Source: Gemmatimonadota bacterium | Lineage (GTDB): Bacteria > Gemmatimonadota > Gemmatimonadetes > Longimicrobiales > Gaopeijiaceae | Assembly (NCBI GenBank): GCA_028873815.1 | Contig: JAPPNN010000022.1 | Coordinates: forward strand, 21,821 to 85,820 | Length of the DNA: 64,000 nucleotides | Reading direction: 5' to 3' | Shown here: positions 1 through 8,003 of the stretch, in pieces | Layout: each line of letters starts with the position of its first letter | Numbering within the stretch: position 1 is the first letter of the stretch | The notes under the pieces: generated by a model | Told to the model about the DNA's origin: nothing | The model's database searches: none | The model's input: only the letters and a program-made list of their open reading frames with translations | Program-made: the position numbers and the translations under genes

Positions 1-1
1 C

Positions 2-229
2 CTGCAGCAGGCCCTCGATGCGGCACGGTTCAACCACCTGTCCGGGAACCGCGTGGCGATCGAGTCCGTCGTGCCGCTCGAAGTGAGGCGGCAATTGGAG
101 GCGATGGGCCACGTGTTGGCCGACCCCACCGGCGTGTTCTTCGGCGGCGGCCAGGCGATCATGCGGCTGGAGCGGGGATGGGCCGCCGCGTCGGAGCCGC
201 GGATGGACGGTATGGCGGCGGGGCACTGA
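2..229 (+). CDS. ggt: Gamma-glutamyltransferase, C-terminal fragment (5' end outside window)
   Basis: The frame is open from the window edge and stops with TGA at 227-229, giving the last 75 residues of a longer protein. The residues GGGQAI followed by a short spacer and a SEPRMDG segment match the C-terminal end of the small subunit of gamma-glutamyltransferases, where a GG-x-QAI strand is followed by an (A/S)-x-DPR-x-DG tail. The family hydrolyses or transfers the gamma-glutamyl group of glutathione and is normally secreted to the periplasm. The catalytic Thr and the oxyanion residues lie upstream of the window and cannot be checked. It converges on the ankyrin gene that ends at 279. Confidence 0.7.
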   Translation: MQQALDAARFNHLSGNRVAIESVVPLEVRRQLEAMGHVLADPTGVFFGGGQAIMRLERGWAAASEPRMDGMAAGH

Positions 230-278
230 GGGGCGGGGTGTCGGACCTAGTGCGCCGGCTGCGCCTCACCTCGCAGGC

Positions 279-1802
279 CTACCCGCAACCCCCCTGCGTC
301 CTCCGGTTCAGGAAGTCGTACTCGGTCTCTTCCAGACCCTCTCCTCCGGGTGCTCCGGCTGACACCAGAACCTCGACCACCGACTCGTACTTCAGCGCCC
401 TGGCCTGGTCGAGGGCCGTAAAGCCCTCAGCGGTCGTCATGGCCAGGTCGGCACCGGCGCCAACGAGTAGCTGGACCTTCTCCAGCGTCGCCTGCTCATG
501 CTCCGCCGTGCAGACGCGCTCGTAGACCCACGGCCTTCCCGCATTGCTCATGCCGAGGGCCGCCATGAGGGTGGTCGTGACCTCCAGCTGCCGGGCCGCG
601 AAGATTCCCGAAGTCAGGGCGCCGTCGCTGCCGGCGAAGTACTCGCTGCGGTGCACGAAACGCGGGTCGGCGCCGTGGGCCAGGAGGCTCCGGAGGATAC
701 CGGCTGTTCCGAAACGTGCGGCGAGCCACACCGGGCGGGCGCCAATCCAGCCGTTGTGGAAGTAGAAGGCCTGGTTGGAGCCGCGCTGGTGGGGGGTGAA
801 GGTGGCGATGGGGAGTGTGACATCGGCCTCGTGCTCCAGGAGCAGGTCCACCGAGCGCTGGTCGTGGCGCAGGATGGCGGCGTGCAAGGCCGTGAACCTG
901 TCGGATCCGGCGTTGGGGTCGGCGCCGGCCTCCAGCAGGAACTGAATGAGTTCCCCGAACCGGCCGGGGCGGAAGCCCTCGCGGCCGCCCATCGTGTAGG
1001 GACCGCCCGACGAGAATGCCGGCTCGGCCACGAGGGTGCGGAAGTTGGAGTAGGCCGCCATGGCCAGTGCGCTGACGCCAAAACCCGACCGGTCGTCCAC
1101 GTTGGCGCCGGCAGCCACCAGGTGCCTCGCCGATTCCGCCTCTCCGACGCGCGCCGCAAACATCAGGGCGGTGTTGCCACCGTGCTCGAACCACCCCTGG
1201 TTCTGGATGTGCGTATGCGGCTCGTGCGCCTTCAGCTCGACGGTCACAACCGTCCGGGCGTGCACATTCGCCCCATGATCCAGCAGAGCCTTCACCACGC
1301 CGGGCGAGCGACTCAGCACCGCCCACATCAGCGCGGTCTGGTCCCTCGGTCCGGTCGCGTTCACATCCGCCCCGTGCTCCAGGAGCAGCTCGGCGACCCG
1401 CGCGGCGCCCGCCCTGGCTGCGGCCATGAGCGGGGTTTCCCCATGGCGCAGCGCGAGATTCGGCTTCGCCGCAGCATCCAGGAGCAGTTCCGTCACCGCC
1501 ACGCTGCCGTTCTCGCTCGCCGCCCACAGTGGCGTTGCGCCGAGGTCGTTGGCCCGGTCCACATCGGCCCCGGCAGCGACCAGCAATGCCACGCTTTCCG
1601 GCAGATCCCGGTGCGCAGCCCATAGCAGGGCCGTCGATCCGTCGCCACCCGTGGCGTTGGCGTCCGCGCCCTGCTCCACCAGCGTGCGGAGCGTCGCCTC
1701 GTCGCCATTCTTCGCGGCCTCCACCAGTGGGGGATCACCCGCCGCGGGGACTGGATCGCCCGCAGCCGCGAGAGCCAGCGCGAGTACCAGAGGCAGCGTC
1801 AT
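279..1802 (-). CDS. Secreted ankyrin-repeat protein (triad copy 1)
   Basis: 507 residues. A signal peptide of about 15-20 hydrophobic residues (MTLPLVLALALAAAG) precedes ankyrin repeats that run to near the end; repeat signatures such as DGSTALLWAA, LGATPLWAAS, GETPLMAAA and DQTALMWAV recur about every 33 residues. It is the last gene of the operon that starts at 7,739 and its start overlaps the stop of the EF-hand-like gene by 4 bases. Ankyrin repeats bind proteins, so an export-linked scaffolding or partner-binding role in the periplasm is inferred. Unlike the two other ankyrin proteins of the window (15,241 and 21,147) it ends in GGCG and lacks their C-terminal CVSC. Confidence 0.85.
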   Translation of the reverse strand: MTLPLVLALALAAAGDPVPAAGDPPLVEAAKNGDEATLRTLVEQGADANATGGDGSTALLWAAHRDLPESVALLVAAGADVDRANDLGATPLWAASENGSVAVTELLLDAAAKPNLALRHGETPLMAAARAGAARVAELLLEHGADVNATGPRDQTALMWAVLSRSPGVVKALLDHGANVHARTVVTVELKAHEPHTHIQNQGWFEHGGNTALMFAARVGEAESARHLVAAGANVDDRSGFGVSALAMAAYSNFRTLVAEPAFSSGGPYTMGGREGFRPGRFGELIQFLLEAGADPNAGSDRFTALHAAILRHDQRSVDLLLEHEADVTLPIATFTPHQRGSNQAFYFHNGWIGARPVWLAARFGTAGILRSLLAHGADPRFVHRSEYFAGSDGALTSGIFAARQLEVTTTLMAALGMSNAGRPWVYERVCTAEHEQATLEKVQLLVGAGADLAMTTAEGFTALDQARALKYESVVEVLVSAGAPGGEGLEETEYDFLNRRTQGGCG

Positions 1803-2455
1803 CCGATCCCCTCTCCCTTCAACAGCAATCGCATGTGTTCCTGGGCCACGTACAGACCGCCCTCTCGCTCCTGCCAGGTTACGCGCCCGTCTCCGTTCGC
1901 GTCCACACCGTTCCGGAGCTGGAAGCCCAGGGTGTTGAGTTCGTCGGACAGCTGGTCTGCCTCATCTGCCGACACCGTCGCCCGGATGTGCTCCGTGACC
2001 TCCAGCATCCTGAGGGCACGCGCAAGGGTGTTCTGCACACAGCTCACCACGTGCCCCGCGTGTGTGCGCAAGCTCTCCGAGGCGTCTGGAGCATCGGCCG
2101 CCATCCGCACGTGCGCGATGGTCTTGCGGGACGCTTCCACGAGTCCGAAGCCCAGGCCGGGGCCGTTGTCCATCCGGGTGGGATCTAGGGCGTGCAGGAC
2201 GTTGCCGGCGTGCGTTTTCATGGCCTGGAGATCACCCGGCCGCTGCTGTCCCCCCGCTGCGAACGACGCGTACTCGGCCGCGGTGCCGGCCTCGCCCAAC
2301 GCCTGCCGCAGGAACCCCAACTCGGCCACCGAAGCCGCCTCGGGATTCACCACCTTCAGAATGTGAGCGTGAGCGCCCTCCTGTGCCCCCACCGCCGCGG
2401 CGAGGAGCCCCAGGCCGGCCACGACCCCGGACACCATGACAACCGGCCTGATCAC
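1799..2455 (-). CDS. Secreted protein with a single EF-hand-like calcium loop
   Basis: 218 residues with a GTG start that overlaps the preceding propeller stop as GTGA. An N-terminal hydrophobic signal (residues 5-24, ending VGAQEG) indicates export. A canonical EF-hand loop DANGDGRVTWQE lies at about residues 185-196. Two similar helices, THAGNVLHAL (81-90) and THAGHVVSCV (131-140), suggest an internally repeated helical domain with conserved His. I recognise no named family. Its place between the propeller and ankyrin genes of an exported redox operon suggests a periplasmic accessory role, possibly calcium-dependent. Confidence 0.7.
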   Translation of the reverse strand: MIRPVVMVSGVVAGLGLLAAAVGAQEGAHAHILKVVNPEAASVAELGFLRQALGEAGTAAEYASFAAGGQQRPGDLQAMKTHAGNVLHALDPTRMDNGPGLGFGLVEASRKTIAHVRMAADAPDASESLRTHAGHVVSCVQNTLARALRMLEVTEHIRATVSADEADQLSDELNTLGFQLRNGVDANGDGRVTWQEREGGLYVAQEHMRLLLKGEGIG

Positions 2456-3405
2456 GGGTCTCCGACCTTCCGGTACTTCCTCAGATACCAGACCTCGGAT
2501 GGATCGTCCCAGAACTGGCTGTCGGAGGGCGCGGGGGTCGCGGCATACACGTTGCCCTGTCCGTCCACCGCGATCCAGTGGATGGCCTTCGTATCCTCGA
2601 TGGTCTCCAGGAGTTCGCCGTCGCTGGCCCGGGCGATCCAGATCCTGGCGTTCACGAGGTCGGCCACGTATAGCCGGTCGTTGTCATCGATCGACAAGCC
2701 GTACGGCGAGCCCAGGTGGTCCCACACCTCGAGGAGATTGCCGTCCAGGTCGAAGATCTGGATGCGGGCGTTCTCGCGGTCCCCCACGAGCACGCGGTTC
2801 CGCGCGTCGACCACGATCGTGTGCGGAAGGTTGAACTGTCCCGGCTCGGTGCCCGGTCCCCCCCACGCCGTTATGAACTCCCCATTGCGGTCGTACTTCA
2901 CCACGCGGCTGTTCCCGTAGCCGTCGGAGATGAACAACTCCCCGTCGGGGCCGAAGGCTGTGTCCGTGGGACGATCGAAGAGATCCGCGGTCTCGCCGGC
3001 CACGCCGTATTCGCCCAGGGTCATGAGCAGTTCGCTGCCGTCCTGACTCCACTTCTTGACCTGGTGCCCCTGTCCGTCGACGGTCCAGACTGCCCCGTCG
3101 GGCCCGACGCGGATTCCATGCGCCCACTGGGCGAAGTCCTGATCCCACTCCTCCAGCAGGTTTCCGTCCGCGTCGAGCTTCAACACATCGTTGGCGTCCC
3201 GGCGGAAGGCATGGACGTTGCCGTCGTCGTCGACATCCACCGCCGTTACGGTCCCCATGTCCTCGCGAGCGCCGCCCCAGCCGTCCACCAACTCGTAGCC
3301 GGTGGCCTGCGCGGTCTCGCGGTCCGCGTCCGGCGCCGGCTGGCACGACACGGCGCCTGCGACCACCAGGCCTCCCGCCACCGTCCGGATCGACACGGTC
3401 CTCAT
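2452..3405 (-). CDS. NHL-repeat six-bladed beta-propeller lipoprotein (peptidylglycine alpha-amidating lyase-like)
   Basis: 317 residues. The N-terminus ends in GAVSC with Cys21, a plausible lipoprotein signal. Repeated NHL-type blades are visible: VDVDDDGNVHAF, VGPDGAVWTVDGQGHQV, FGPDGELFISDGYGNSRVVKYD, VDARNRVLVGDRENARIQIFD and IDDNDRLYVADLVNARIWI. This pattern is that of NHL proteins annotated as peptidyl-alpha-hydroxyglycine alpha-amidating lyase-like; enzymatic activity is not shown. It starts 1 base inside the FmdB stop, and the next gene overlaps its stop by 4 bases, so it is a true operon member. It may bind a partner or substrate of the neighbouring DUF1592/DUF1552 proteins (inference). 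Confidence 0.8.
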   Translation of the reverse strand: MRTVSIRTVAGGLVVAGAVSCQPAPDADRETAQATGYELVDGWGGAREDMGTVTAVDVDDDGNVHAFRRDANDVLKLDADGNLLEEWDQDFAQWAHGIRVGPDGAVWTVDGQGHQVKKWSQDGSELLMTLGEYGVAGETADLFDRPTDTAFGPDGELFISDGYGNSRVVKYDRNGEFITAWGGPGTEPGQFNLPHTIVVDARNRVLVGDRENARIQIFDLDGNLLEVWDHLGSPYGLSIDDNDRLYVADLVNARIWIARASDGELLETIEDTKAIHWIAVDGQGNVYAATPAPSDSQFWDDPSEVWYLRKYRKVGDP

Positions 3406-3662
3406 CAGTGGTCGTCCGCCAGGTGGTCGTGCAACACCTTGTGGTCCTCATGCCGCTTCTCACGGCGGATCCCGCTGGCGTGCGCCCGCGCACTCTGCCG
3501 CGCACGCTTCCGTGAATGCTCGGAGCTGACGGTGTGCAGGGAAATCAGCTTCTCCAGGTCGTCGCCACGGCAGGCGGGGCACCGGGGCGGGCCGGACGAG
3601 CGCAGGACCAGACACTCGAACTCCTCACCACAGTCCCGGCATCGATACTCGAAGATGGGCAT
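3405..3662 (-). CDS. FmdB-family zinc ribbon protein
   Basis: 85 residues. The start MPIFEYRCRDCG with Cys8 and Cys11, then CPAC (Cys28, Cys31), is the CxxC-x16-CxxC zinc ribbon of the FmdB/putative regulatory protein family. The C-terminal half is basic and His-rich (EKRHEDHKVLHDHLADDH), which could bind metal or nucleic acid. It has no signal peptide, so it is probably cytoplasmic, which is odd inside an operon of exported proteins. It sits 26 bases after the DUF1552 gene. It could regulate the operon, but nothing in the sequence proves this. Confidence 0.85.
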   Translation of the reverse strand: MPIFEYRCRDCGEEFECLVLRSSGPPRCPACRGDDLEKLISLHTVSSEHSRKRARQSARAHASGIRREKRHEDHKVLHDHLADDH

Positions 3663-3688
3663 CGGTCAGCCACAGCCTCTCCCGCGGC

Positions 3689-5047
3689 TCAGAGCTCGCC
3701 GAGGGTGTCGATGGGAAGCCGCCCCGTACTGCCGCCGATCTTGTCCATCGGCATGTCCATCTTGTCCATGAGCGTGGCCAGCAGGTTCGCGTGCGTCGGT
3801 CCGCCCTCGTACCTGATGTGCTGTCCGCCGTTGAGCTTGCCGTTGGCGCCGCCGAAGACGACCAGCGGGATGTTGTCGCCCGCGTGACGCTGGCTGTTGG
3901 AGATCCCCGATCCGTACAGCCCGGTGATCGAGTCCAGCAGCGTACCGTCCCCGTCCGGCGTGCGGCTCAGCTTGGTCAGGTGGCGCGTGAAGAGTTCGAC
4001 GTGGTAGCGGTTGATCTTTGCCACGTACTTCACCAGGTCGGGGCGGTTGCCGTGGTGCGACAGCGGATGCCAGGCCTCGGGCACGCCGATCTGCGGATAC
4101 GGGCGCGCGTTCACCTCGCGTCCGATCATCATCGTCGACACCCTGGTGATGTCCGCCTGGCAGGCCAGGATCTGCATGTCGAGCAGCAGCTCCAGGTGAT
4201 CCTCCAGCGTCTCCGGGATGCCCTGGGGCTGCTCCATGTTGGGCAGGTCCACGTCCAGTTGCTCCTCCGCGATCACGATCCGCCGTTCCACGTCCCGCAC
4301 CGCTTCGGTGTACTGCTCGACGCTGCGCTGGTCCTCGGGACCCAGCTCGCGCCTTAGCGCCCGCAGCTTGTCGTTGACCGAGTCCAGCAGGCTCTTCTGC
4401 TGGTGCAGGCGCCGCTCCCGCGGCTCGCGGTCGGTCGTTCCGGTATCGCCGAAGAGCCGCTCGAAGACGGTCCGTGGGTGGTTCTCCATCGGGAGCGGCT
4501 GGGTGGGAGTCCGCCAGGAGATGGTGTGCGTGTAGGCGCAGTTCAGGATGGCGCACGTGCCGGCGTTGGGCGGGCCGTCCAGGGACAGCTCCAGCGAGCC
4601 CAGCTGCGTCTCCCTGCCCCACTCGCGCGCCAGCATCTGGTCGATCGACTCCGCGGCGATGATGTCGGTGTTGTCGACCGCGTCGATGTCGCCGAGCGAC
4701 CGTCCTACCATACCGGTCAGGAAGCTGGTGGGACCGCCGGCATGGTTGAAGTTCCACGACGCGTTCACGCCGGTCGGGATGATGATCCTGTTCCTGAACG
4801 GCTCCAGCGGCCCCAGTATTTCCGAGAGCGCGAAGTCCCGGCCGTCGCCGGTCGGGGTCCAGTAGGGCATGGACTGCCCGTTGGGTGTGTAGTAGGCGAG
4901 GAACCTGTGAGGAGACTTGCGCCTGGGGCCGCTGACGGCCGTCAGACGAGCCGGTGTCATCGCCTGCAGGAACGGCAGCATCAGCGCCGCTCCAGCCCCG
5001 CGCAGGACGGTGCGCCGCGAGATGTGCCTACCGGTGATCAGGTCCAT
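3689..5047 (-). CDS. DUF1552 protein, Tat-exported (triad copy 1)
   Basis: 452 residues from the ATG at 5,047, chosen because GGAGAGGAAAGAC precedes it and because MDLITGRHISRRTVLRG aligns with the starts of the two other copies (MHLITGRHLPRRTFLRG, MEYITGAAIPRRTFLRG). The SRRTVLRG segment plus the following hydrophobic stretch is a twin-arginine export signal. The rest matches DUF1552: an N-terminal FLAYYTPNGQSMPYW strand, a central HTISW, and a C-terminal GGANGKLNGGQHI segment. The function is unknown; the family is almost always paired with DUF1592 cytochrome-like proteins. It overlaps the end of that gene by 20 bases. Copy 1 is clearly more divergent than copies 2 and 3. Confidence 0.9.
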   Translation of the reverse strand: MDLITGRHISRRTVLRGAGAALMLPFLQAMTPARLTAVSGPRRKSPHRFLAYYTPNGQSMPYWTPTGDGRDFALSEILGPLEPFRNRIIIPTGVNASWNFNHAGGPTSFLTGMVGRSLGDIDAVDNTDIIAAESIDQMLAREWGRETQLGSLELSLDGPPNAGTCAILNCAYTHTISWRTPTQPLPMENHPRTVFERLFGDTGTTDREPRERRLHQQKSLLDSVNDKLRALRRELGPEDQRSVEQYTEAVRDVERRIVIAEEQLDVDLPNMEQPQGIPETLEDHLELLLDMQILACQADITRVSTMMIGREVNARPYPQIGVPEAWHPLSHHGNRPDLVKYVAKINRYHVELFTRHLTKLSRTPDGDGTLLDSITGLYGSGISNSQRHAGDNIPLVVFGGANGKLNGGQHIRYEGGPTHANLLATLMDKMDMPMDKIGGSTGRLPIDTLGEL

Positions 5048-7739
5048 GTCTTTCCTCTCCGGATTCACGGTTCGGCAAGCCCGGCAGTCCGGTCGTTGGC
5101 GTTGAGGGCGCGCTCATCCTCATCAGGAACTGGGGACTCTCCACGATACCCAGGATGATGGACGACCAAGTGTAGTCGTCTGCCTCCGCGTCGCGCATGA
5201 TCCTGCGGATCGTCGGCTGGTCATAGTACTCCACATCGCGCCCCAGCGCATACTGCATGAGCTTTGTCGTTACGGTGCGGACGAACTGCTCCCTGTTCTC
5301 CAGTATGAGACTGCGGAGACCCGCCAGTCCCTGGATCTCCTGGTCCGTCTCGGGCCACAGACCGGTATCGTCGATCGCGTTGCCGAGTTCGTCGATGAGG
5401 CGGCGCCCGCCCGCGGCGTCGTACGCCTCCAAGGCGAAGCCCAGCGGATCGATTGTTCGGTGACAGCTGGCGCAGGTCGGATCCGTGCGGTGCCTGGCCA
5501 GCCGCTCCCGGATGGACGGCTGCTGCGCGTTCCCATCGTCTTCGGGTGGTTCCAGGCTCGTGTCGAGACCGGGCGGGGGCGGGGGCACGTGACGGCCCAG
5601 GATGTTCTCCAGAATCCACTTGCCTCGTAGCACCGGCGTGGTACGCTCGGGGTACGAAGTGACCGTAAGGATGCTAGCCTGGCCCAGAAGGCCGCCCCGC
5701 TTATCCAGATCGGGAAGCAGCACCCGGCGGAAGTGACTCCCGGCGATGTGGGGCAGGTTGTAGTGGTCGGCCAGCCGCTCGTTTGCGAAGGTGTAGTCGG
5801 CGTTCAGGAGTTCCAGCACGCTTCTGTCCTCGCGGATGTTGTGGTCGAGGAAGAGCCTGGTCTCCTCTTCCATGGCCTCGCGAAGGTTGTGGCTGTACTC
5901 GAGGTAGATGTCGTCCTGCAGGAGCCGGTCGTCCAGCTCGCGGAGCTTCAGCCACTGGCTGGCGAAGTCGTCCACGAGCGTTTCGCGGGCCCGGGAGCTG
6001 TTCAGCAAGCGTCGGGTCTGTTCCCTCAGAACCGAGGGATCGGTGAGCCGGCCCGCCTCGGCCTCCCGGAGAAGCGCCTCGTCCGGAATGCTGCTCCACA
6101 GGAAGAAGGAGAGCCGCGACGCGACCTCCAGATCGCGCAGCGGATAGGGGCTGCCCCCCTCCGGCTCGCGGTAGATGCGCAGCAGAAAGTCCGGATCGAC
6201 GGCGATCCGCTCCAGTCCCAGCTGGATCCCGTGGTCGAAGCTCCCGCCTTCGTCCCTGCCCATGCGGTAGAAGCGCAGGAGGACTTCCACGTCCGCGCGG
6301 GCCAGCGGCCGACGGTAGGCGCGCCGCGCCATCGCCGTCAGGATCTCCTTGGCACAGGCCTCGTCCGTGGAAGTGGACGCCGGCTCACAGGCGAAGATCG
6401 TCTCCCGGCTCCTGGTGTTGTCGGCAACGGCCGTCTCGCCGAAGGGCCCGTCGATCTCCACGCCCAGCACGCCCGACAAGCCGAAGTGCTCGTTGTTGAA
6501 GTAGTCGATCTGGCCGCGTGTCTGGACCGGAACCTGCGGGAGGAGGTACTCCTCGCCGTAGCCCAGGTCCCTGGCATACGAGAGGCCGACGATGCGGCTT
6601 CCCGCTTCGACGCGCACGGTAGCTGCGAGAGGCGCCTCGGCGCCGAACTTGGCGTAGTCTTCCCATTCCGGCGACCCGGGCCAGCCCGGACCGCCACCCG
6701 CACCGGCATAGCTGTTGGCCACGGGCCGGTGCTGCAGCCCCTCCCCGCCGAAGGCGAGCGTGGCCGCCAGTTCTCCGTCGATGCGGATCTCGAGTTCCTG
6801 CCGCCACGCCAGCCCCCGGGCGTAACCCGCGTAGTTCTTCTGCAGACGGACCCGGATCCGGTACTCGCCGTCCACCGGGAACGTGTGGCGGATCGCCATG
6901 CCGCCACGGGAGCCGAGCGGCAGATCATCGCTCATCCTCACGTGCTGGCGCTTGGCATCGTCTGCGGCGTAGCGGGACGAGCCCGCTCCCGCCGGCGGCA
7001 ACCCGACCGCCAATCGGGTGACCGCTCGCGCGACGGAAAGGTACCGCTCCATGTGCAGCGGCGAGATGCTGAGCGCGTCGGCCACGTTGTCGAACCCGCC
7101 GCCCATGGTCTCGTCGCCGGGCAAGGCGTCTATGACATCGACATCCAGTCCCAGCAGGTCGTTGATGGCGTTGTTGTACTCGGTCCGGTTCAGGCGGTGC
7201 ACCGCGTTGATACGACCCACGTTGGGACTCCCCGACCAGGCAGCGTCCAGTTCAGACTCGAGCCAACCCGCCACCGCGTCGTAGGTCGGCCGGTCGGGCC
7301 GTCGCACGCCGCCCGGCGGCATGGCGCCCGCGCGCAGCTTGCCGGCCACCTTCTCCCATATCTGCGGGTGGGCCGCCGGGTTTGCGGCATCGTATCGGTC
7401 CAGCTCCAGCGATGCAGTGCGACGGACGTCGTTGTGACAGCGCAGACAGTATTCATTGACCATGGCCTGGGCCTCGGCACCCGTGGCCATGGGCGGGGGA
7501 TGCGCCTCTCGGGTCTCGACCACGCCGAGTGCCGCGTCGGTCACCGCCTCGACTTCGCCCGTCGACGAAGTGGAAGGGAGCGTCGAGCACGCCAGGAACA
7601 CCACCCCGGCGACGATCAACCCCACCGCCCACCTTCCTGAACAGGCCCGGTGACCCGTCGTCGGACCGGGTTGACCCGTCACCCGACCGGATTGGCGCGG
7701 GACCAACGAGCCTTCGTTCTTCGGCATTTTCGGCGCCAT
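5028..7739 (-). CDS. DUF1592/DUF1588/DUF1585 cytochrome-like protein (triad copy 1)
   Basis: 903 residues if started at the ATG at 7,739; the open frame extends to 7,982 but that extension is unlike a protein start and would cross the promoter and operator. An N-terminal membrane/lipoprotein-like segment (about 38-51) is followed by CLRCH at 98-102, a heme c motif of the planctomycete-type cytochrome domain. DUF1587, DUF1595, DUF1592, DUF1588 and DUF1585 signatures follow in that order (for example DLLGLDVDVIDALPGDE, RLSFFLWSSIPDEAL, RGGLLGQASILTVTSYPERTTPVLRGKW, ALGRDVEYYDQP). A second CASCH lies near the C-terminus. Predicted to be a periplasmic di-heme or mono-heme redox protein; the substrate is unknown. 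First gene of its operon. Confidence 0.88.
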   Translation of the reverse strand: MAPKMPKNEGSLVPRQSGRVTGQPGPTTGHRACSGRWAVGLIVAGVVFLACSTLPSTSSTGEVEAVTDAALGVVETREAHPPPMATGAEAQAMVNEYCLRCHNDVRRTASLELDRYDAANPAAHPQIWEKVAGKLRAGAMPPGGVRRPDRPTYDAVAGWLESELDAAWSGSPNVGRINAVHRLNRTEYNNAINDLLGLDVDVIDALPGDETMGGGFDNVADALSISPLHMERYLSVARAVTRLAVGLPPAGAGSSRYAADDAKRQHVRMSDDLPLGSRGGMAIRHTFPVDGEYRIRVRLQKNYAGYARGLAWRQELEIRIDGELAATLAFGGEGLQHRPVANSYAGAGGGPGWPGSPEWEDYAKFGAEAPLAATVRVEAGSRIVGLSYARDLGYGEEYLLPQVPVQTRGQIDYFNNEHFGLSGVLGVEIDGPFGETAVADNTRSRETIFACEPASTSTDEACAKEILTAMARRAYRRPLARADVEVLLRFYRMGRDEGGSFDHGIQLGLERIAVDPDFLLRIYREPEGGSPYPLRDLEVASRLSFFLWSSIPDEALLREAEAGRLTDPSVLREQTRRLLNSSRARETLVDDFASQWLKLRELDDRLLQDDIYLEYSHNLREAMEEETRLFLDHNIREDRSVLELLNADYTFANERLADHYNLPHIAGSHFRRVLLPDLDKRGGLLGQASILTVTSYPERTTPVLRGKWILENILGRHVPPPPPGLDTSLEPPEDDGNAQQPSIRERLARHRTDPTCASCHRTIDPLGFALEAYDAAGGRRLIDELGNAIDDTGLWPETDQEIQGLAGLRSLILENREQFVRTVTTKLMQYALGRDVEYYDQPTIRRIMRDAEADDYTWSSIILGIVESPQFLMRMSAPSTPTTGLPGLPNRESGEERHGPDHR

Positions 7740-7760
7740 TGCACCCCCGTTGAACGCCTT

Positions 7761-7788
7761 GTATCCGACGCTGGATACCAACATTCTA
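7761..7788 (-). promoter_or_regulatory. Operon 1 promoter with inverted-repeat operator GTATC-N8-GATAC
   Basis: On the minus strand a -10-like TAGAAT (7,783-7,788, five of six consensus bases) is followed 4 bases later by the inverted repeat GTATC (7,761-7,765) / GATAC (7,774-7,778) with an 8-base spacer. The repeat would cover the expected transcription start, a position typical of a repressor site. It ends 21 bases before the chosen start codon at 7,739. No convincing -35 was found. The same repeat with the same spacing lies before operon 2 (26,856-26,879). Confidence 0.55.
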
Positions 7789-7860
7789 GCAGTCCGTGGA
7801 TAAATCCGCACGAGCAGCGAGACCGGGGATGCGCCGCGCTGGCAAGGCGCGACGAGAGGG

Positions 7861-7934
7861 GAATGGCAGCGCCATTCGCCCGAGGGGCAACGCAGAGCGA
7901 AGCGGTCCAGCGTGGATGCATCGCCGGGCGAATG
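7861..7934. repeat. Structured intergenic inverted repeats
   Basis: Two inverted repeats lie between the divergent genes: GAATGGC / GCCATTC with a 3-base loop (7,861-7,877), and CATTCGCCCG (7,873-7,882) / CGGGCGAATG (7,925-7,934) with a 42-base loop. They share bases, so they are mutually exclusive folds. The region could be a small RNA, a REP-like element or a leader of the plus-strand methyltransferase gene. Nothing more specific can be said. Confidence 0.4.
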
Positions 7935-8003
7935 CTGGGCGGGTTTGTCCGCGGGCTGCCTGGCTACCTGTATCACGGTCACAAATCAATTTGAGACGAA
8001 TCG

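Noticed and set aside
7740..7982. N-terminal extension of the first DUF1592 frame
   Set aside because: It would include the promoter and operator and has no export signal; the ATG at 7,739 is more consistent.
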